Shown here: positions 14,307-23,271 of the stretch, piece by piece
Layout: every line of letters begins with the position of its first letter
How positions within the stretch are numbered: position 1 is the stretch's first letter
Origin: Macrocystis pyrifera
Lineage: Eukaryota > Sar > Phaeophyceae > Laminariales > Laminariaceae
DNA length: 64,000 nt
Direction: 5' to 3'
NCBI GenBank assembly: GCA_031763025.1
Contig: JASSKH010000010.1
Span: 10,991,427-11,055,426, forward strand
The notes under the pieces: model-generated
Database searches by the model: none
What the model was told of the DNA's origin: nothing
Seen by the model: the letters and a program-made list of their open reading frames with translations, nothing else
Program-made: the position numbers and the translations under genes

Positions 14307-17300
14307 TGTCTGGGACTAAAAACAAAAGTGGGGCGTCGTTTGGTTTTCGTGTACCCTTGTATACGAAGTGGTGTATATATACAGTATAATATATAGGTGT
14401 GTGTAAACGTACGCACTGGTTACTCCTACACGGGTACACTAGAAAGGCCGCAACCCACAGCCGCAGTACGTATGTAAGGGCTGTGCGTCACCAGCAACGA
14501 CTCCATCCGGAGGGGACACGTCTCATGCTCGAAGCTAAACCCGCCGTACACAGACCACTTTGGTCTTAGTTTAGTAATGGCAACACCCAACACGCGCGGT
14601 TCAACCGCGGTGAAGGCTGAGGGATGGTTTAGTGTCCCCGAAGTCTGCAAAATAGGTAACACGTCTGACAGATCATGTACAGACAGATCAGGCACAGATA
14701 GATCATCTAGCTCCTAACTTGCCGTTGTGGAACGATGTTGGTGCAGGTTACGTTTATCAAAAGTACAGATCCAATTCAAGAATCATGCCCCACGTAGCTC
14801 ATGCAGGTTATACGATTCTCACCCGGTTACATGGCTAGATCATACAGACCATACAGACCATACAGGTCATCTGTCCTGAAAGATCTAGATCACATATCTG
14901 TAGATGATCTGTCTCAGGTGTGAATCTGTAAATGGCCTGTCTGAGGTGTGAAACACTTTGAATTATGACGGGGGTCCATAGCTAATAGGACCCTATGGTA
15001 TACGTAAAAACCTACATATTTACCTATTTTTCCCGACAATATTTGGTCCTATTTGCTATGGACCCCCCGTAACAGTCCCTTTTCAGCATTTAAAAAAAAA
15101 AAAAGTCTGCGTCAACCACTCACCGAATTGTCTTGTTCTCACGCCCCTTTTCCTTTTTTTTGTTGGGCAGGTGTCACGCGAATCAACACATGCACCGAAC
15201 ATCGACTGACACTATCTCTTCAGCGAGATACCGCGGAAAACGCGTGCGTCTCGAAGGTGTGCAGGTGGAACCTATCACCTTCAAAATCGTCCATCCCTCT
15301 AGGAAACCTTGTTCATCCGATACCCCACCTTCGGCCGCCTTGAAGCCTTCCACCAGCTGCTCCACTGCAAGTGCCTCTGCTCGTAAATGTCGCTTCTCCC
15401 TCTCCAGCATGGCCTCATCGGCCTTCAGGAACTCCTGGGGTTGGCACAACGAAAACAGCCGGAATAACCACAGAAACTATCTATTCATATACCTGGTACA
15501 TAGGTGAAAATTGGAAAATCAATAACTCTCTATTCATAAGGTCTACAGATGGAACCTGGAGTAAGAAAAAATAGCATCCACGAGTGTTAACAAGTGGAAG
15601 TCGCCCCCTGGACACGGATCGCAACAAAAAGTAGCATATTCCTATAAAAAGAACATGTTCCTACTTACATCTCTCTCGACACGAGTACTTCAAATGGCTG
15701 GGCACTTGAAACACGCGCACGGAGGCTTTGGCGCGAACGATCTTGTTGCTGCAAAAAACAGCTACCGACAAGTTGAACCCCCGGAAGTCACGCACGGCCG
15801 TGAAAACGTCACACACGTACAACAGATCAGCTACAGATCATCTATAGATCATCTATAGATCATCTATAGATCATCCCTACTTCATGATCTGGATATTTCA
15901 GGGCAGATGTCTAGATTCCTGGTGCGCATTATCTACTGTAGCTCATGCTGGCGAGTGGAGCCGTAAAATCTGCACGACCTAGCACAGGTTTCGTGGGTTG
16001 GATCCGCAACACCAGCATGAAGATCCTGCACAATGCATCCTAGCGGCAACATGGGATCTACCGCACATGATGCAGACGCATGTGTCTGTAGATGCATGTA
16101 TCTGACGTACCTGATGTATCTGTAGATTATCTGTCCGACGTGTGAATCGACATGGCGCATTTTTTTTTTTACCCGAACACACAAGCAAAAAACAATGCCA
16201 CATGCCGACAGACAACCCTCCGCAGGAGCCACCGGAAGCACCCTCGTCGTCCTGCGACTAACTCATACCGTGGAGGCCTCTGCGTGTGTTGACGTTCTGC
16301 CGTGTGACGTGGGTGCTACATTTCCTCCGCGAGAGAGTGTCACGAACGCATAAGGTAGGCAAATGAAATTTGTTTCACCCTTCGGACAGACGATCTACGG
16401 ATCATTCCCACGGTTCATGATCCACATATTTCAGGACAGATAGACCCCTGATTTGTATGGTCTAGGGGATCTAGCTTGTGTTGCCAGGTGAGAGCCATAC
16501 AATCAGCATGATCCGTGACACGTGTCGTGGGGTGGATCTGTACTGAACAGACCCTTGACAACGTCAAAATAAAGGCAGGCTAGGATCTAGATTATAATCT
16601 GTACATGACCTATCTGAACTATCTGTAGACTATCTGTCCGACGTACACGCTACACGTATCTACTCTTAACACTTGCAGCAACCCGAGCGGTGGGTGATGT
16701 CACGGTGAAGCACCAGTTTAAGGCAGTGCTGGACTCTGGTGGGTAAAATGACGGCTTTGAAGGGACTCAGCCAAAGAAGAACGACTCCAGCTGCTGGTCA
16801 CCACGTCACCATTTACTGCAGTCGCACGAAGATACTTGGGTACCTGAAACCACGTTGACCCGTAATCTACTGCAATCACCGTTTCTGGTCTGGTGTGAAC
16901 ATCAACCATTGACTACAATATCGGGCATATCATAGAGGCCTCTCGTCTATCATAGCACCACTTGCGGCGGGCAGCCGAAAAATAACGGTTACCGGTGCGC
17001 TGATCAACGCTCGATCTTTTTAATGGAGTCGTCCCTCTTAACTCTTTCGAGATAGAGACCAAAGTAGTGTTAATGTTGGTGTCATCAACCATAGGACCGT
17101 CTATAATACGAGCAGCATGAGCGAGCGCCCAGAGGTATACCCAGTACGGGCAGAATCACGTTGCGCCCATGCCCTGCGACTCGTTTCATTATACATGGTA
17201 CATTGTAGCTCGGACACCAATTTGTATCGTATCACCTCCTAGTCAAGCAATCACTAATCACGCGGGGGCAGTTGCTGCAACCGTCACTTCTGACGGTCCA

Positions 17301-20300
17301 AGTTTGCCCTCTCAAGTCCTAAGAGAGTTATCGAGCCATTTCGAACCTTTACGACAACAGTCAGTGACTGCACACGAATATTGACGACACACTTTCAGCA
17401 GTTGTAAATAGAGTACATTCACTGTTTGGGCAACGCCTGCGGTACAGTAGTAAAACAGAGACGGACTCTGAGATACGGCGGTCTCACGGAAGGCCAAAAT
17501 TAACAAAGAGCGGCTCCGCGTGCTGGGTACCATGCCGCCACAGCCACGTTACGTATGCATCGCAACCTCACCTCTTGGGCCGATCGCTCCGACGTGGGCC
17601 TTTCCATCATAGTCACAGTCATCGTAACCATTACCGTCACCATCACCACCATCACCAAGACCATCATCATCACCAGCACCATCATCTACATCATCAGCAA
17701 CAACAACACCACTGTCATTCCCGGATTAACCCATCATCAACATCAACAAAAATCGTCCACATCACTCTATGCACCGTTCGCTCACTCACCTCCTGAGTCG
17801 ACTTCTCTAACGTCAGCATTTCTATCGCGCTCGCGGTTTCCGCTGCCTCGAACACTAGCCGGTCGGCGGACGACGCCTTCTCCAAGCAAGCGCCCAGCTC
17901 CGCTCTACACCTCTCCGCCTCCTTCTCCATCAACGTCACTTTTCGAAGAACCTTCCGATCGGCATACAGCAGTTGAAGTTGGTTGCTATTATCACATCGA
18001 GTAATCTAGTCCGCGGTCACGAGTCACAAACAAGACAAGACAGCCTCCAATACGTTCACAAAAGCAGGCAAAACGAAGCAAAACAACCGGAGGAAAACCG
18101 TACCCAACAGAAAACTATAAAAAATACCACTCTCGTCCGAAATATAATCCCCGCTTCATGTTCACACCAGACTAGAATCGGCTACTACATTACCGGCCAA
18201 AGTGGTACACTGTATACTGGTACGAAACGAAACAGGATGTCTATGAAACCTAAGGAAACGAGCACCAGCAAAGGCAGGCTGAGCTTTACCAGTCGCTATA
18301 TTGAAGCTAGTGTAGACTACACCCATTCTCTAATAAAAATCCAGACGGGGCCAGCACATATGTTCCATACTATAAATAGGTGTCCCGCAACGTAGCCGGG
18401 AGTCGGGGGGGGGGGGGGGGGGTGATTCCCCGCTTTTTACACATGGAAGGCGTTGCACAACCCACCACCTTTACTTCTCCTTTCTGATCGATTACCTGGA
18501 GCAACGTTTCCCGAGAAACGCCGAAACTTACGACTATGTACTCTAACATCGCAAGTCCAGACTAAAAACAGGTTTCACTCTCAAGGTCGAACGGTCCAAG
18601 ATGCTCCTCGTTCGTACAGTAGTAGCTTTGCCGGATCGACCATCAATAGCTTCACCGCGAAAGTGAGCGAGTTGTTGAATCGACCACGAATCCTTGGGGC
18701 TTTTTTGGCTACCCGCGATTTTCATGCCAAGCGTCGTCTTTGTTTACCTTTCGCTACTCGTATCTGTGTTTGTATATACTTATGATAGCTTACGCGCTAA
18801 TGCCTATGGGCACAAGCGGCATGCCGCCAGATGAAGACGAACAAATAACACGAGCACCCCATAAACGTCGACATCAACAACATCAACAACACCACCACCA
18901 CCACCACCACCACAAAAAAAGCAACATCACCATCTCTACCAACACCACCAACCGCTGCTGCTACTGCTACTGCTACCTACCTCCTCGAGCGGTTCGTCAT
19001 CGTCGTTCTCATCAGAGTCAGAATCATCTCGCCAAGGGTCCCCTCCACTTCCGCCCCTCGTGCCCTTCACGGCCACGGGCAACGCCGAGTTGCTCTCCAA
19101 CGCCTGGACCACCCACGCTACCCGCGTCCGTCCAGACGGGGGGCAGGGGACACGCAGGCAGGGCACATGATATCGGTAACATAGGATGGTGGGATACAAA
19201 ATGAAAAATAAAAATAATTTCCGTAGGGTGACAGCCTGGAGGACCAAAAGGTTTACCGGTCCTCGGAATATGTATTATACACTGTGAGGACTTCGTCGAG
19301 TGAATCCATTTGTCTTCTGAAGTGGCCACTTCCAACAGAGATGGGAGGGGGTGTATTCATGTCATGCATGGCCGTAGACGTACGACCATAGACCCTTGCG
19401 CCCCTACAACGCCCGGGACGCAGCACGCCGGGTTTCAGGGCGGGCGAAAGACAGAAGGGACGGCACGGGCGAGAACTCCGCGCTCCCTCAAGAGAAAAAA
19501 AATCAGCACACAGCAAGTAGGGGCCAACCTAAGCTCACCCTAAAAAAAAAAAAAAACAGATAACGAGCATGCACCTGGTGCGTAGAGACCCCCGTTGGAC
19601 ATCTCGAGCAGCAGGCAGTCGGCCGGGAGCATCCACAAGTGGGTCAGCCTCGACCCGGCCGGCAGCGCCGTCAGGTCCCTGACGTCTATCACACACTCCC
19701 ACAGTACCAGCCCGTCATCTAGCGCGGCCCTTTGCCCTGGCCCAGGTGGTGGCTGGCGAGGTTCTCGGCCAGCCTCAGGGCACGAATCGACCGACATAAC
19801 CCGGAGCAGCAGCGCTGCAAGCGGTGTAGAATTGCGTGATAGCTCGGCGATAAGTCAGGTGCCGTTGGGTACGAGATGCGCTAAGGTGCGGTGCGATGGT
19901 GCGATTGTTTGACTGTTATCGGTTGGTTCATTGTTTGTTTGCTTGAGGGATTGATTGACTAATGGATGGTTGGAATGATGGATGGATTGACTGATTGGAT
20001 GCTTGATTCATCTGGCTGAGCATTTGATCGATTGATTTATCAATTGGAGCATTTGCTTGATGAATTGCTTGATTGCGGTGGGATAAGGTGCGGTGCGCTT
20101 GTTTGGCTGTTATTGGTTGGTTCATTGCTTGCTTGCTTAAGGAATCGATTCACTAATGGATGGTTGGAGTTCATGGATTGATGATTGATTGATTGGTTGA
20201 TTGGTTGCTTGATTTATCTTTTGAGCATTTTATGATTGAATTGTCGATTGAGCGTTTGCTTCCTTGATTGCTGGATTGATTCCGGTGCTCGACTCACAAC

Positions 20301-22901
20301 GCGTGTTCTCCAGGTCCTCCGCCCTGACATCGGCGAGCAACCAGGATATCTCCGACACGGCCCACGTTGGGTTCACGGTGGGCTGCGACACTGCAGTCGT
20401 AAGCAAAGTTTTGCCTGCTGCTGCTGACCTTGGCGGAGAAGGTGTTCCGTTGATCTCGGAAGTGGGCACGTCACCTGTCGAGGCTACTATTACGGGGGAC
20501 CATGGTAAATAGGACCAAATACTGTTGGTAAAAGCAGGTAAATATATAGGTCTTTATGTACACCATAGGTCCTATTAACTATGGACCCCCGTAACAAGAC
20601 GGAGAAAAGGCGGGCGCGGATAGCAGGACACGAAACAATCACGGTCCTGGTCTACTAAACAGTTCGTCCAATTCAATACCCACCGTACTGCTGTACCTGG
20701 TATGCCCATGATAATGCTATACCTGGCACATACGAGCATGTAAGAACATCAGGGGGTGTTGTGTGCTGACATTTCGGAGAGTTTTCTCAAATATACGAGC
20801 AATTCCAATCTAATATTAATAAATTATTTCTTGCAGTTACGATCTAATACAGTCTGGTAGGTAATTATTGGCGTGACCACGTAAGCCGACCAATGGTCAT
20901 TCCTAATGAACAAAAAAAAAACGAATTGTGAGGTTTTGACATAAATCGTGCTTTTTATTTGTCATGATTCAAGGCAAAAACCTCACACGATTCATGACGC
21001 CATTTTTTCTATTAATAGTTACATCCCTAAAAAAAAACGAAATCACGATTCGTGAATTTTTGTTGTGCCTCGAAATACGCCTGATCAATGCACTAAGCAA
21101 TCCACACAGCACCAACGGTGTCCAAAGGCCGGTATAGGGGCATAGCAAACTCTGCTTCGTCCGCCGATTGTGGACAACGGGCGGCTGCCCAAAGACACCC
21201 CTGGGCGCGGGCTAACGAGCACGTTGTGGCCTCAAAATCTTTAGGAGGAGGAGCCATAGCGCGATTAAACGGCAAAAATAATCTAAAAAATCTTACGGGC
21301 CAGGCCGGACAGACGACCTGTGAGATTGGAATCACGCGGACCTAGCTTAGCCCACGGTGGGTAATATTGGAATCTCGCAGGCTGGGTCAGGGTCCAGTCC
21401 TTGACTTGAATACATGATGGGTCGGGCCTGGCGCGGTCGGCCTGGCCCGGCCTGGCCTGACCCCACCCGCGAGAGTTGGCCCCACAAACAAAAACCCAAC
21501 ACAATGAAATATCGGAATCTTTACAGTTTGAAGATATGACGTTTTTCAGATTTTCTCGTCAGAACTGAAGTGTCGCGGATCGTGATTTTTTTGGTTCGTT
21601 CGGAACGGCCCTAACTCACTCTAGTCTTGAAAAATAATACAAAATCCCAGCCACTATTATAAACACGCCAGCCAGACGCAAAGACACGCACTGTACTGTA
21701 ACTAATACTACCACTGCCGTAACTGAAACACCTAGACAACTAATGATTAGTCGGCGACTTAGCTATTGAAATGACTGTCAAAGGCACTTCAGACTTCAGA
21801 GAGTTTGCTGGAATGGGTACGAGCACATGCTCCTGGCTAGCAGTAGAGTTCACCACGGTATATAATTCTGCTCTCGTGTACTCCCAAGTCCCACGTGCTG
21901 AAAGCTGACGTCGGTAGTACCTGCTGCTGATGTATGGAAGTAATATACCAGGACGGTAGGTTGGGTCCCACGTACGACAGCTGTAGGTCAAGCCAGGCAC
22001 CCTTGTGTAGGGGTTTCGGCGGTTTCGGCGTTTCGACCGCTTGATCAATGGTGGCACAACCAAGCGGTCAAGTCGTCGTATTATAGGCTCACGCGTTCAA
22101 GAGGGCCAGTGCAAGGGTTGCCCTACGTACCATGATCCCCTGACCACGTTATGTGCTCGTGCGCGGTATGCATCGGGCATCTTCTTCAGGCTACAAGGGA
22201 CATCAGCAGCGCGAGCGGGGGGGCTTTGTAACGAAAATATCATACGTACCGGACCGACGAATGTGTAGTGCGCTAAACAACATGGCTGATGGCGATGGAA
22301 CAGCAGCATGTGCAGTGGCGTGAGCTGTTCATTGAATGCGCTGTCATTGCACAGCACGGAGCATACCTGCATCGTTGGTCAGAATTACTGCTCGCAAGTT
22401 GTGCAGGCTAGAGCTCGTCACCGATGCCAATGCCGAGTCTCGCTCGCCGTTTCCTTTGGCGCCCAAGGGTGTCCCGGACGAAACGTTTCTGATATTATAA
22501 GATACGTGAACAGAGGCGTGGGGCCAACGTTCAAGTGTTCAAGTGCGATCATTGAGTTCCTTGGTGACATAACATGCATCAAGCAGGGTCGGCATCGTTA
22601 TATGTACGAGATGAAGAGACCACGGATGTTCGGCATGGTATCGCGAACACGTCGTTGCCTGCTGTGACTTGCAAAGGCAACCTCTCGCAGCGGAGGTAAA
22701 CACGGCCGCCTTAAGAGGTAAAGTTGGTTACTCGTACGACTAAAGTTACAAGCAAGAAGCAGTCGAGCGGAGTTTTCTACGAGTGAAACTTGCACACCTG
22801 AGAGAGAGATTTCTCAGGGAAATTGACCTCAGGCCCTTGAAGAAGGTGCTCGCATCGAAAACATACGCGCTATGTGTCTCGAGAGGTGGAGACACAGACA
22901 T
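6552..22901 (-). CDS. UVRAG: UVRAG/VPS38-like subunit of the VPS34 PI3-kinase complex, 10 exons
   Basis: The spliced CDS, in minus-strand order, is 22901-22798, 22488-22367, 20390-20298, 19814-19575, 19117-18981, 18005-17790, 15434-15279, 10356-10282, 7854-7661 and 6759-6552. It totals 1545 nt, giving 514 aa and TGA, with every junction in phase. Residues ~20-190 look like the UVRAG C2-type region (SISLRNL, VNPTW, CLLLEMSNGGLY). Residues ~233-380 are charged and coiled-coil-like. Residues 381-514 match the conserved UVRAG/Atg14 C-terminal region: IYPI, YTIRGLELP, SSALGYTAHLV, YLQVPLRYQL, YPLF and RFDRGVYLL. In known organisms this subunit joins Beclin-1/Atg6, VPS15 and VPS34 to make PI3P on endosomes. 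The protein lacks the long tail of animal UVRAG and is nearer the size of fungal Vps38. Introns span 309 bp to 4.9 kb and are full of repeats. Eight donors are GT and one is GC. ATG14 is the main alternative, but a C2-like N-terminus favours UVRAG. Confidence 0.85.
6802..6887 (+). repeat. Interrupted poly-G tract in UVRAG intron 9
   Basis: G runs broken by a few A bases. On the transcribed strand it is C-rich and lies just before the exon 10 acceptor, so it may serve as a long polypyrimidine tract. Confidence 0.85.
7163..7300. repeat. GACCCG-type foldback element, copy 1
   Basis: The left half is GGGTCGG units, the right half their complement, meeting at ggtgaccc. Boundary words ggaggtcttcaa and aaacagcc recur at the copy near 8.5 kb, so this is a family of elements and not a simple repeat. 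It resembles the subterminal arrays of the hAT-like element at 36563-43770. Confidence 0.6.
7661..7854 (-). CDS. UVRAG: UVRAG-like exon 9 (family core)
   Basis: Acceptor gctttag, donor TCGAG|gtgtgc. It encodes AIYPIKYQEKLREYTIRGLE, then SSALGYTAHLVCMLAKYL and QVPLRYQLIYNAS, the most diagnostic part of the UVRAG/Atg14 domain. A longer open frame over the same bases on this strand is a shadow. Confidence 0.9.
8506..8653. repeat. GACCCG-type foldback element, copy 2
   Basis: Begins ggaggtcttcaacaac, runs through GGGTCGG units, inverts at ggtgaccc and ends with tgtgaacagccctg. Read from the right, the end is CAGGGCTGTTCACAGG, a hAT-like terminus. The left end and target duplication are not clear. 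Confidence 0.6.
9160..10205. repeat. Diverged ~51-bp minisatellite
   Basis: Around a dozen degenerate units of 48-60 bp, each with a core like gctcggcggctcacaagaaa, then cgagacagacgcagaaacag. The main block is 9160-9910; a detached unit lies at 10148-10200. The unit is near 17 codons, but frames do not stay open and it lies inside an intron. Confidence 0.65.
10282..10356 (-). CDS. UVRAG: UVRAG-like exon 8, GC donor
   Basis: A 25-codon exon ending LLEARRARLTSELQ directly before the IYPI of exon 9, as the family requires. Acceptor ccctctccctgaag, donor CAG|gcaagt: a GC-AG intron with an otherwise perfect donor consensus. Confidence 0.7.
10741..10855. mobile_element. TA-CGGGGG MITE, copy A
   Basis: About 115 bp with inverted ends TACGGGGG and its complement (here degraded at the right). 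It shares the internal words ggtaaatagg, ccaaatactgttggtaaaa and taggtcctattta with five other copies. Diverged. Confidence 0.6.
12190..12345 (+). repeat. ATACTA / TAC microsatellite
   Basis: About ten units of (ac)taatact or tgatact followed by a long (TAC)n run with GCT interruptions. Confidence 0.85.
13418..13521. mobile_element. TA-CGGGGG MITE, copy B (degraded)
   Basis: Left end reduced to tttcgggggact. The interior matches the family (accaaataatgttagtaaa, accataggtcctacttacta). It abuts the poly-C in front of the reverse-transcriptase relic. Confidence 0.5.
13533..14306 (+). pseudogene. Non-LTR reverse-transcriptase 3' relic bracketed by poly-C, copy 1
   Basis: Broken frames read FARPMDFAKTLKMRFRVG, DLDLPERGKRYTSS, then CPCGKALES...HIVGE...IYKEERDVFEEM, KTIAILGGKWWRQAAKQEEE. 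This is the usual Cys/His tail of a LINE-type polyprotein (inference from pattern). Stop codons and frame changes interrupt it. It begins just after a C11 run and ends at tgagtacg followed by C42. A second copy lies at 45617-46373. Confidence 0.6.
14640..14960. repeat. gatcatct-rich dispersed repeat, copy 1
   Basis: Contains cagatcatgtacagacag, ctgtagatgatctgtc and aggtgtgaatctg. Related blocks lie at 15820-16150 and 16380-16650. Confidence 0.5.
14967..15071. mobile_element. TA-CGGGGG MITE, copy C
   Basis: Reads acgggggtccatagctaata to gctatggaccccccgta, with clear inverted ends and the internal tatacgtaaaaacctac segment. Confidence 0.7.
15279..15434 (-). CDS. UVRAG: UVRAG-like exon 7 (coiled coil)
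   Basis: Acceptor gtgccaaccccag, donor AAG|gtgata; 52 whole codons. Charged helical product (EFLKADEAMLEREKRHL, AEALAVEQLVEGFKAAEGG). Confidence 0.75.
15820..16150. repeat. gatcatct-rich dispersed repeat, copy 2
   Basis: Tandem gatcatctata units at 15835-15880, then catgatctggatatttcagg and ctgtagattatctgtccgac, shared with the copy at 16380-16650. Confidence 0.55.
16380..16650. repeat. gatcatct-rich dispersed repeat, copy 3
   Basis: Shares catgatccacatatttcagg and ctgtagactatctgtccgac with copy 2 at similar spacing. Confidence 0.55.
17790..18005 (-). CDS. UVRAG: UVRAG-like exon 6 (coiled coil)
   Basis: Acceptor ccgcggactag, donor GAG|gtgagt; 72 whole codons. The product is heptad-like and charged (LQLLYADRKVLRKVTLMEKE, CRAELGACLEKASSADRL). 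Confidence 0.75.
18006..18980. other. UVRAG intron 5
   Basis: Contains a G18 run at 18405-18422 and an ACC/ACA microsatellite at 18885-18915. Nothing else is recognised. Confidence 0.55.
18981..19117 (-). CDS. UVRAG: UVRAG-like exon 5 (acidic linker)
   Basis: Acceptor acgcgggtag, donor GAG|gtaggt. It encodes WVVQALESNSALPVAVKG and then a Gly/Asp/Glu-rich linker (DDSDSDENDDDEP). Less conserved; chosen because it is the reading that keeps phase with exons 4 and 6. Confidence 0.55.
19310..19425 (-). pseudogene. Possible 5S rRNA-derived relic, copy 1
   Basis: On the minus strand from about 19381 it reads GTCTACGGCCATGCATG, then TGAATACACC, CCCATCTCTG and TTGGAAGTGG, resembling the 5' half of a eukaryotic 5S rRNA (conserved GTCTACGGCCAT and the box-A-side segment). 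The 3' half is absent. The 40 bp upstream (AAGGGTCTATGGTCGTACG) is shared with the copy near 44.3 kb. It lies in UVRAG intron 4. Confidence 0.35.
19575..19814 (-). CDS. UVRAG: UVRAG-like exon 4 (C2 region)
   Basis: Acceptor ccgcttgcag, donor CCAG|gtgcat. It encodes SLLLRVMSVD, then LVLWECVIDVRDLTALP and LPADCLLLEMSNGGLYAP, aligning by eye with the second half of the UVRAG C2 region. Other acceptors inside the exon would also keep phase but would lose the SLLLRVM strand. Confidence 0.7.
19880..20285. repeat. GATT-rich ~205-bp direct duplication
   Basis: Two tandem copies, each starting aaggtgcggtgcg then ttggttggttcattg, followed by degenerate GATT/GGTT runs. It fills UVRAG intron 3 and has no coding content. 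Confidence 0.7.
20298..20390 (-). CDS. UVRAG: UVRAG-like exon 3 (NPTW motif)
   Basis: Acceptor cttacgactgcag, donor CGTT|gtgagt. It encodes SQPTVNPTWAVSEISWLL followed by an acidic stretch. NPTW is the C2-type signature of the family. Phases match exons 2 and 4. Confidence 0.75.
20391..22366. other. UVRAG intron 2
   Basis: Holds a MITE copy at 20491, a short hairpin around 20915-20996 (gaattgtgaggttttgac and its near complement) and a GACCTG/GGCCTGG foldback-like segment at 21290-21485 related to the GACCCG elements. No exon is supported. Confidence 0.5.
20491..20593. mobile_element. TA-CGGGGG MITE, copy D
   Basis: Runs from tacgggggaccatggtaaat to ctatggacccccgta. Ends pair well and are bounded by TA. 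Confidence 0.75.
22367..22488 (-). CDS. UVRAG: UVRAG-like exon 2
   Basis: Acceptor tataatatcag, donor GCAG|gtatgc. It restores the phase from exon 1 (one base in, one base out) and encodes a Ser/Gly-rich stretch ending LRAVILTNDA, the position where UVRAG proteins lead into the NPTW motif. Confidence 0.6.
22798..22901 (-). CDS. UVRAG: UVRAG-like exon 1 (start)
   Basis: Starts at an ATG (22901-22899) opening MSVSPPLETHSAYVFD and ends with the family-like stretch FFKGLRSISLRNLSLR, donor CAG|gtgtgc, phase 2. Upstream in-frame sequence is open, so an earlier start is possible, but this ATG lies only 189 bp from the divergent gene. Confidence 0.6.
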
Positions 22902-23090
22902 CACAGCCACAGCAACCCGCTGAGATGTGGACGCAACGACCTGCTGCAGCTGCGACAAGCGAGTCGTGGGGTAAAAGATGTATACCCCTCACCCGCCAAG
23001 AACACCGCCCAAATATCTTTAGCAAACCCTTAGATAAGAATGCAACGAAAAAAAAAACAGCGCAAGTGCACCAACTTTAAATCCATCACC
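22902..23090. promoter_or_regulatory. Shared divergent promoter gap
   Basis: 189 bp separate the predicted ATG of the minus-strand UVRAG-like gene (22901) from the ATG of the plus-strand lumen-protein gene (23091). Both promoters and 5' UTRs must lie here or overlap. No TATA box is obvious. The longer in-frame start upstream of either ATG would narrow the gap. Confidence 0.5.
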
Positions 23091-23271
23091 ATGCGTCCCT
23101 CGTACAGCACAGCTATCTGCCTCGCCCTCGCTACCGGGGCACAATCTTTCGCGGGCCCAGGCCTTATGTCGGTCGTTTCTAGCTCGAGAAATACGGGAGA
23201 AATTGGATCGGAACGGGCTGTTGTTCCATGCTGCAAGAGAGGCGTTGTGCTGTCTATGACGCAATCAGGAG
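23091..23271 (+). CDS. Lumen-protein exon 1 (signal and transit peptide)
   Basis: ATG in context ccatcaccATGC, chosen over an upstream in-frame ATG at 23040 because the signal peptide starts here. Donor GGAG|gtgagt, one base of the next codon carried over. Confidence 0.75.

Larger units (their letters stand above)
10357..15278. other. UVRAG intron 7, 4.9 kb
   Basis: Holds MITE copies at 10741, 13418 and 14967, a TAC microsatellite at 12.2 kb, a poly-C-bracketed reverse-transcriptase relic at 13.5-14.3 kb and a gatcatct-rich repeat near 14.7-14.95 kb. Nothing exon-like for UVRAG was seen between exons 8 and 7. Confidence 0.6.
15435..17789. other. UVRAG intron 6, 2.4 kb
   Basis: Carries two gatcatct-rich repeats (15.82-16.15 and 16.38-16.65 kb) and a CAT/CAC-rich microsatellite at 17.63-17.72 kb. 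No other feature is supported. Confidence 0.6.
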
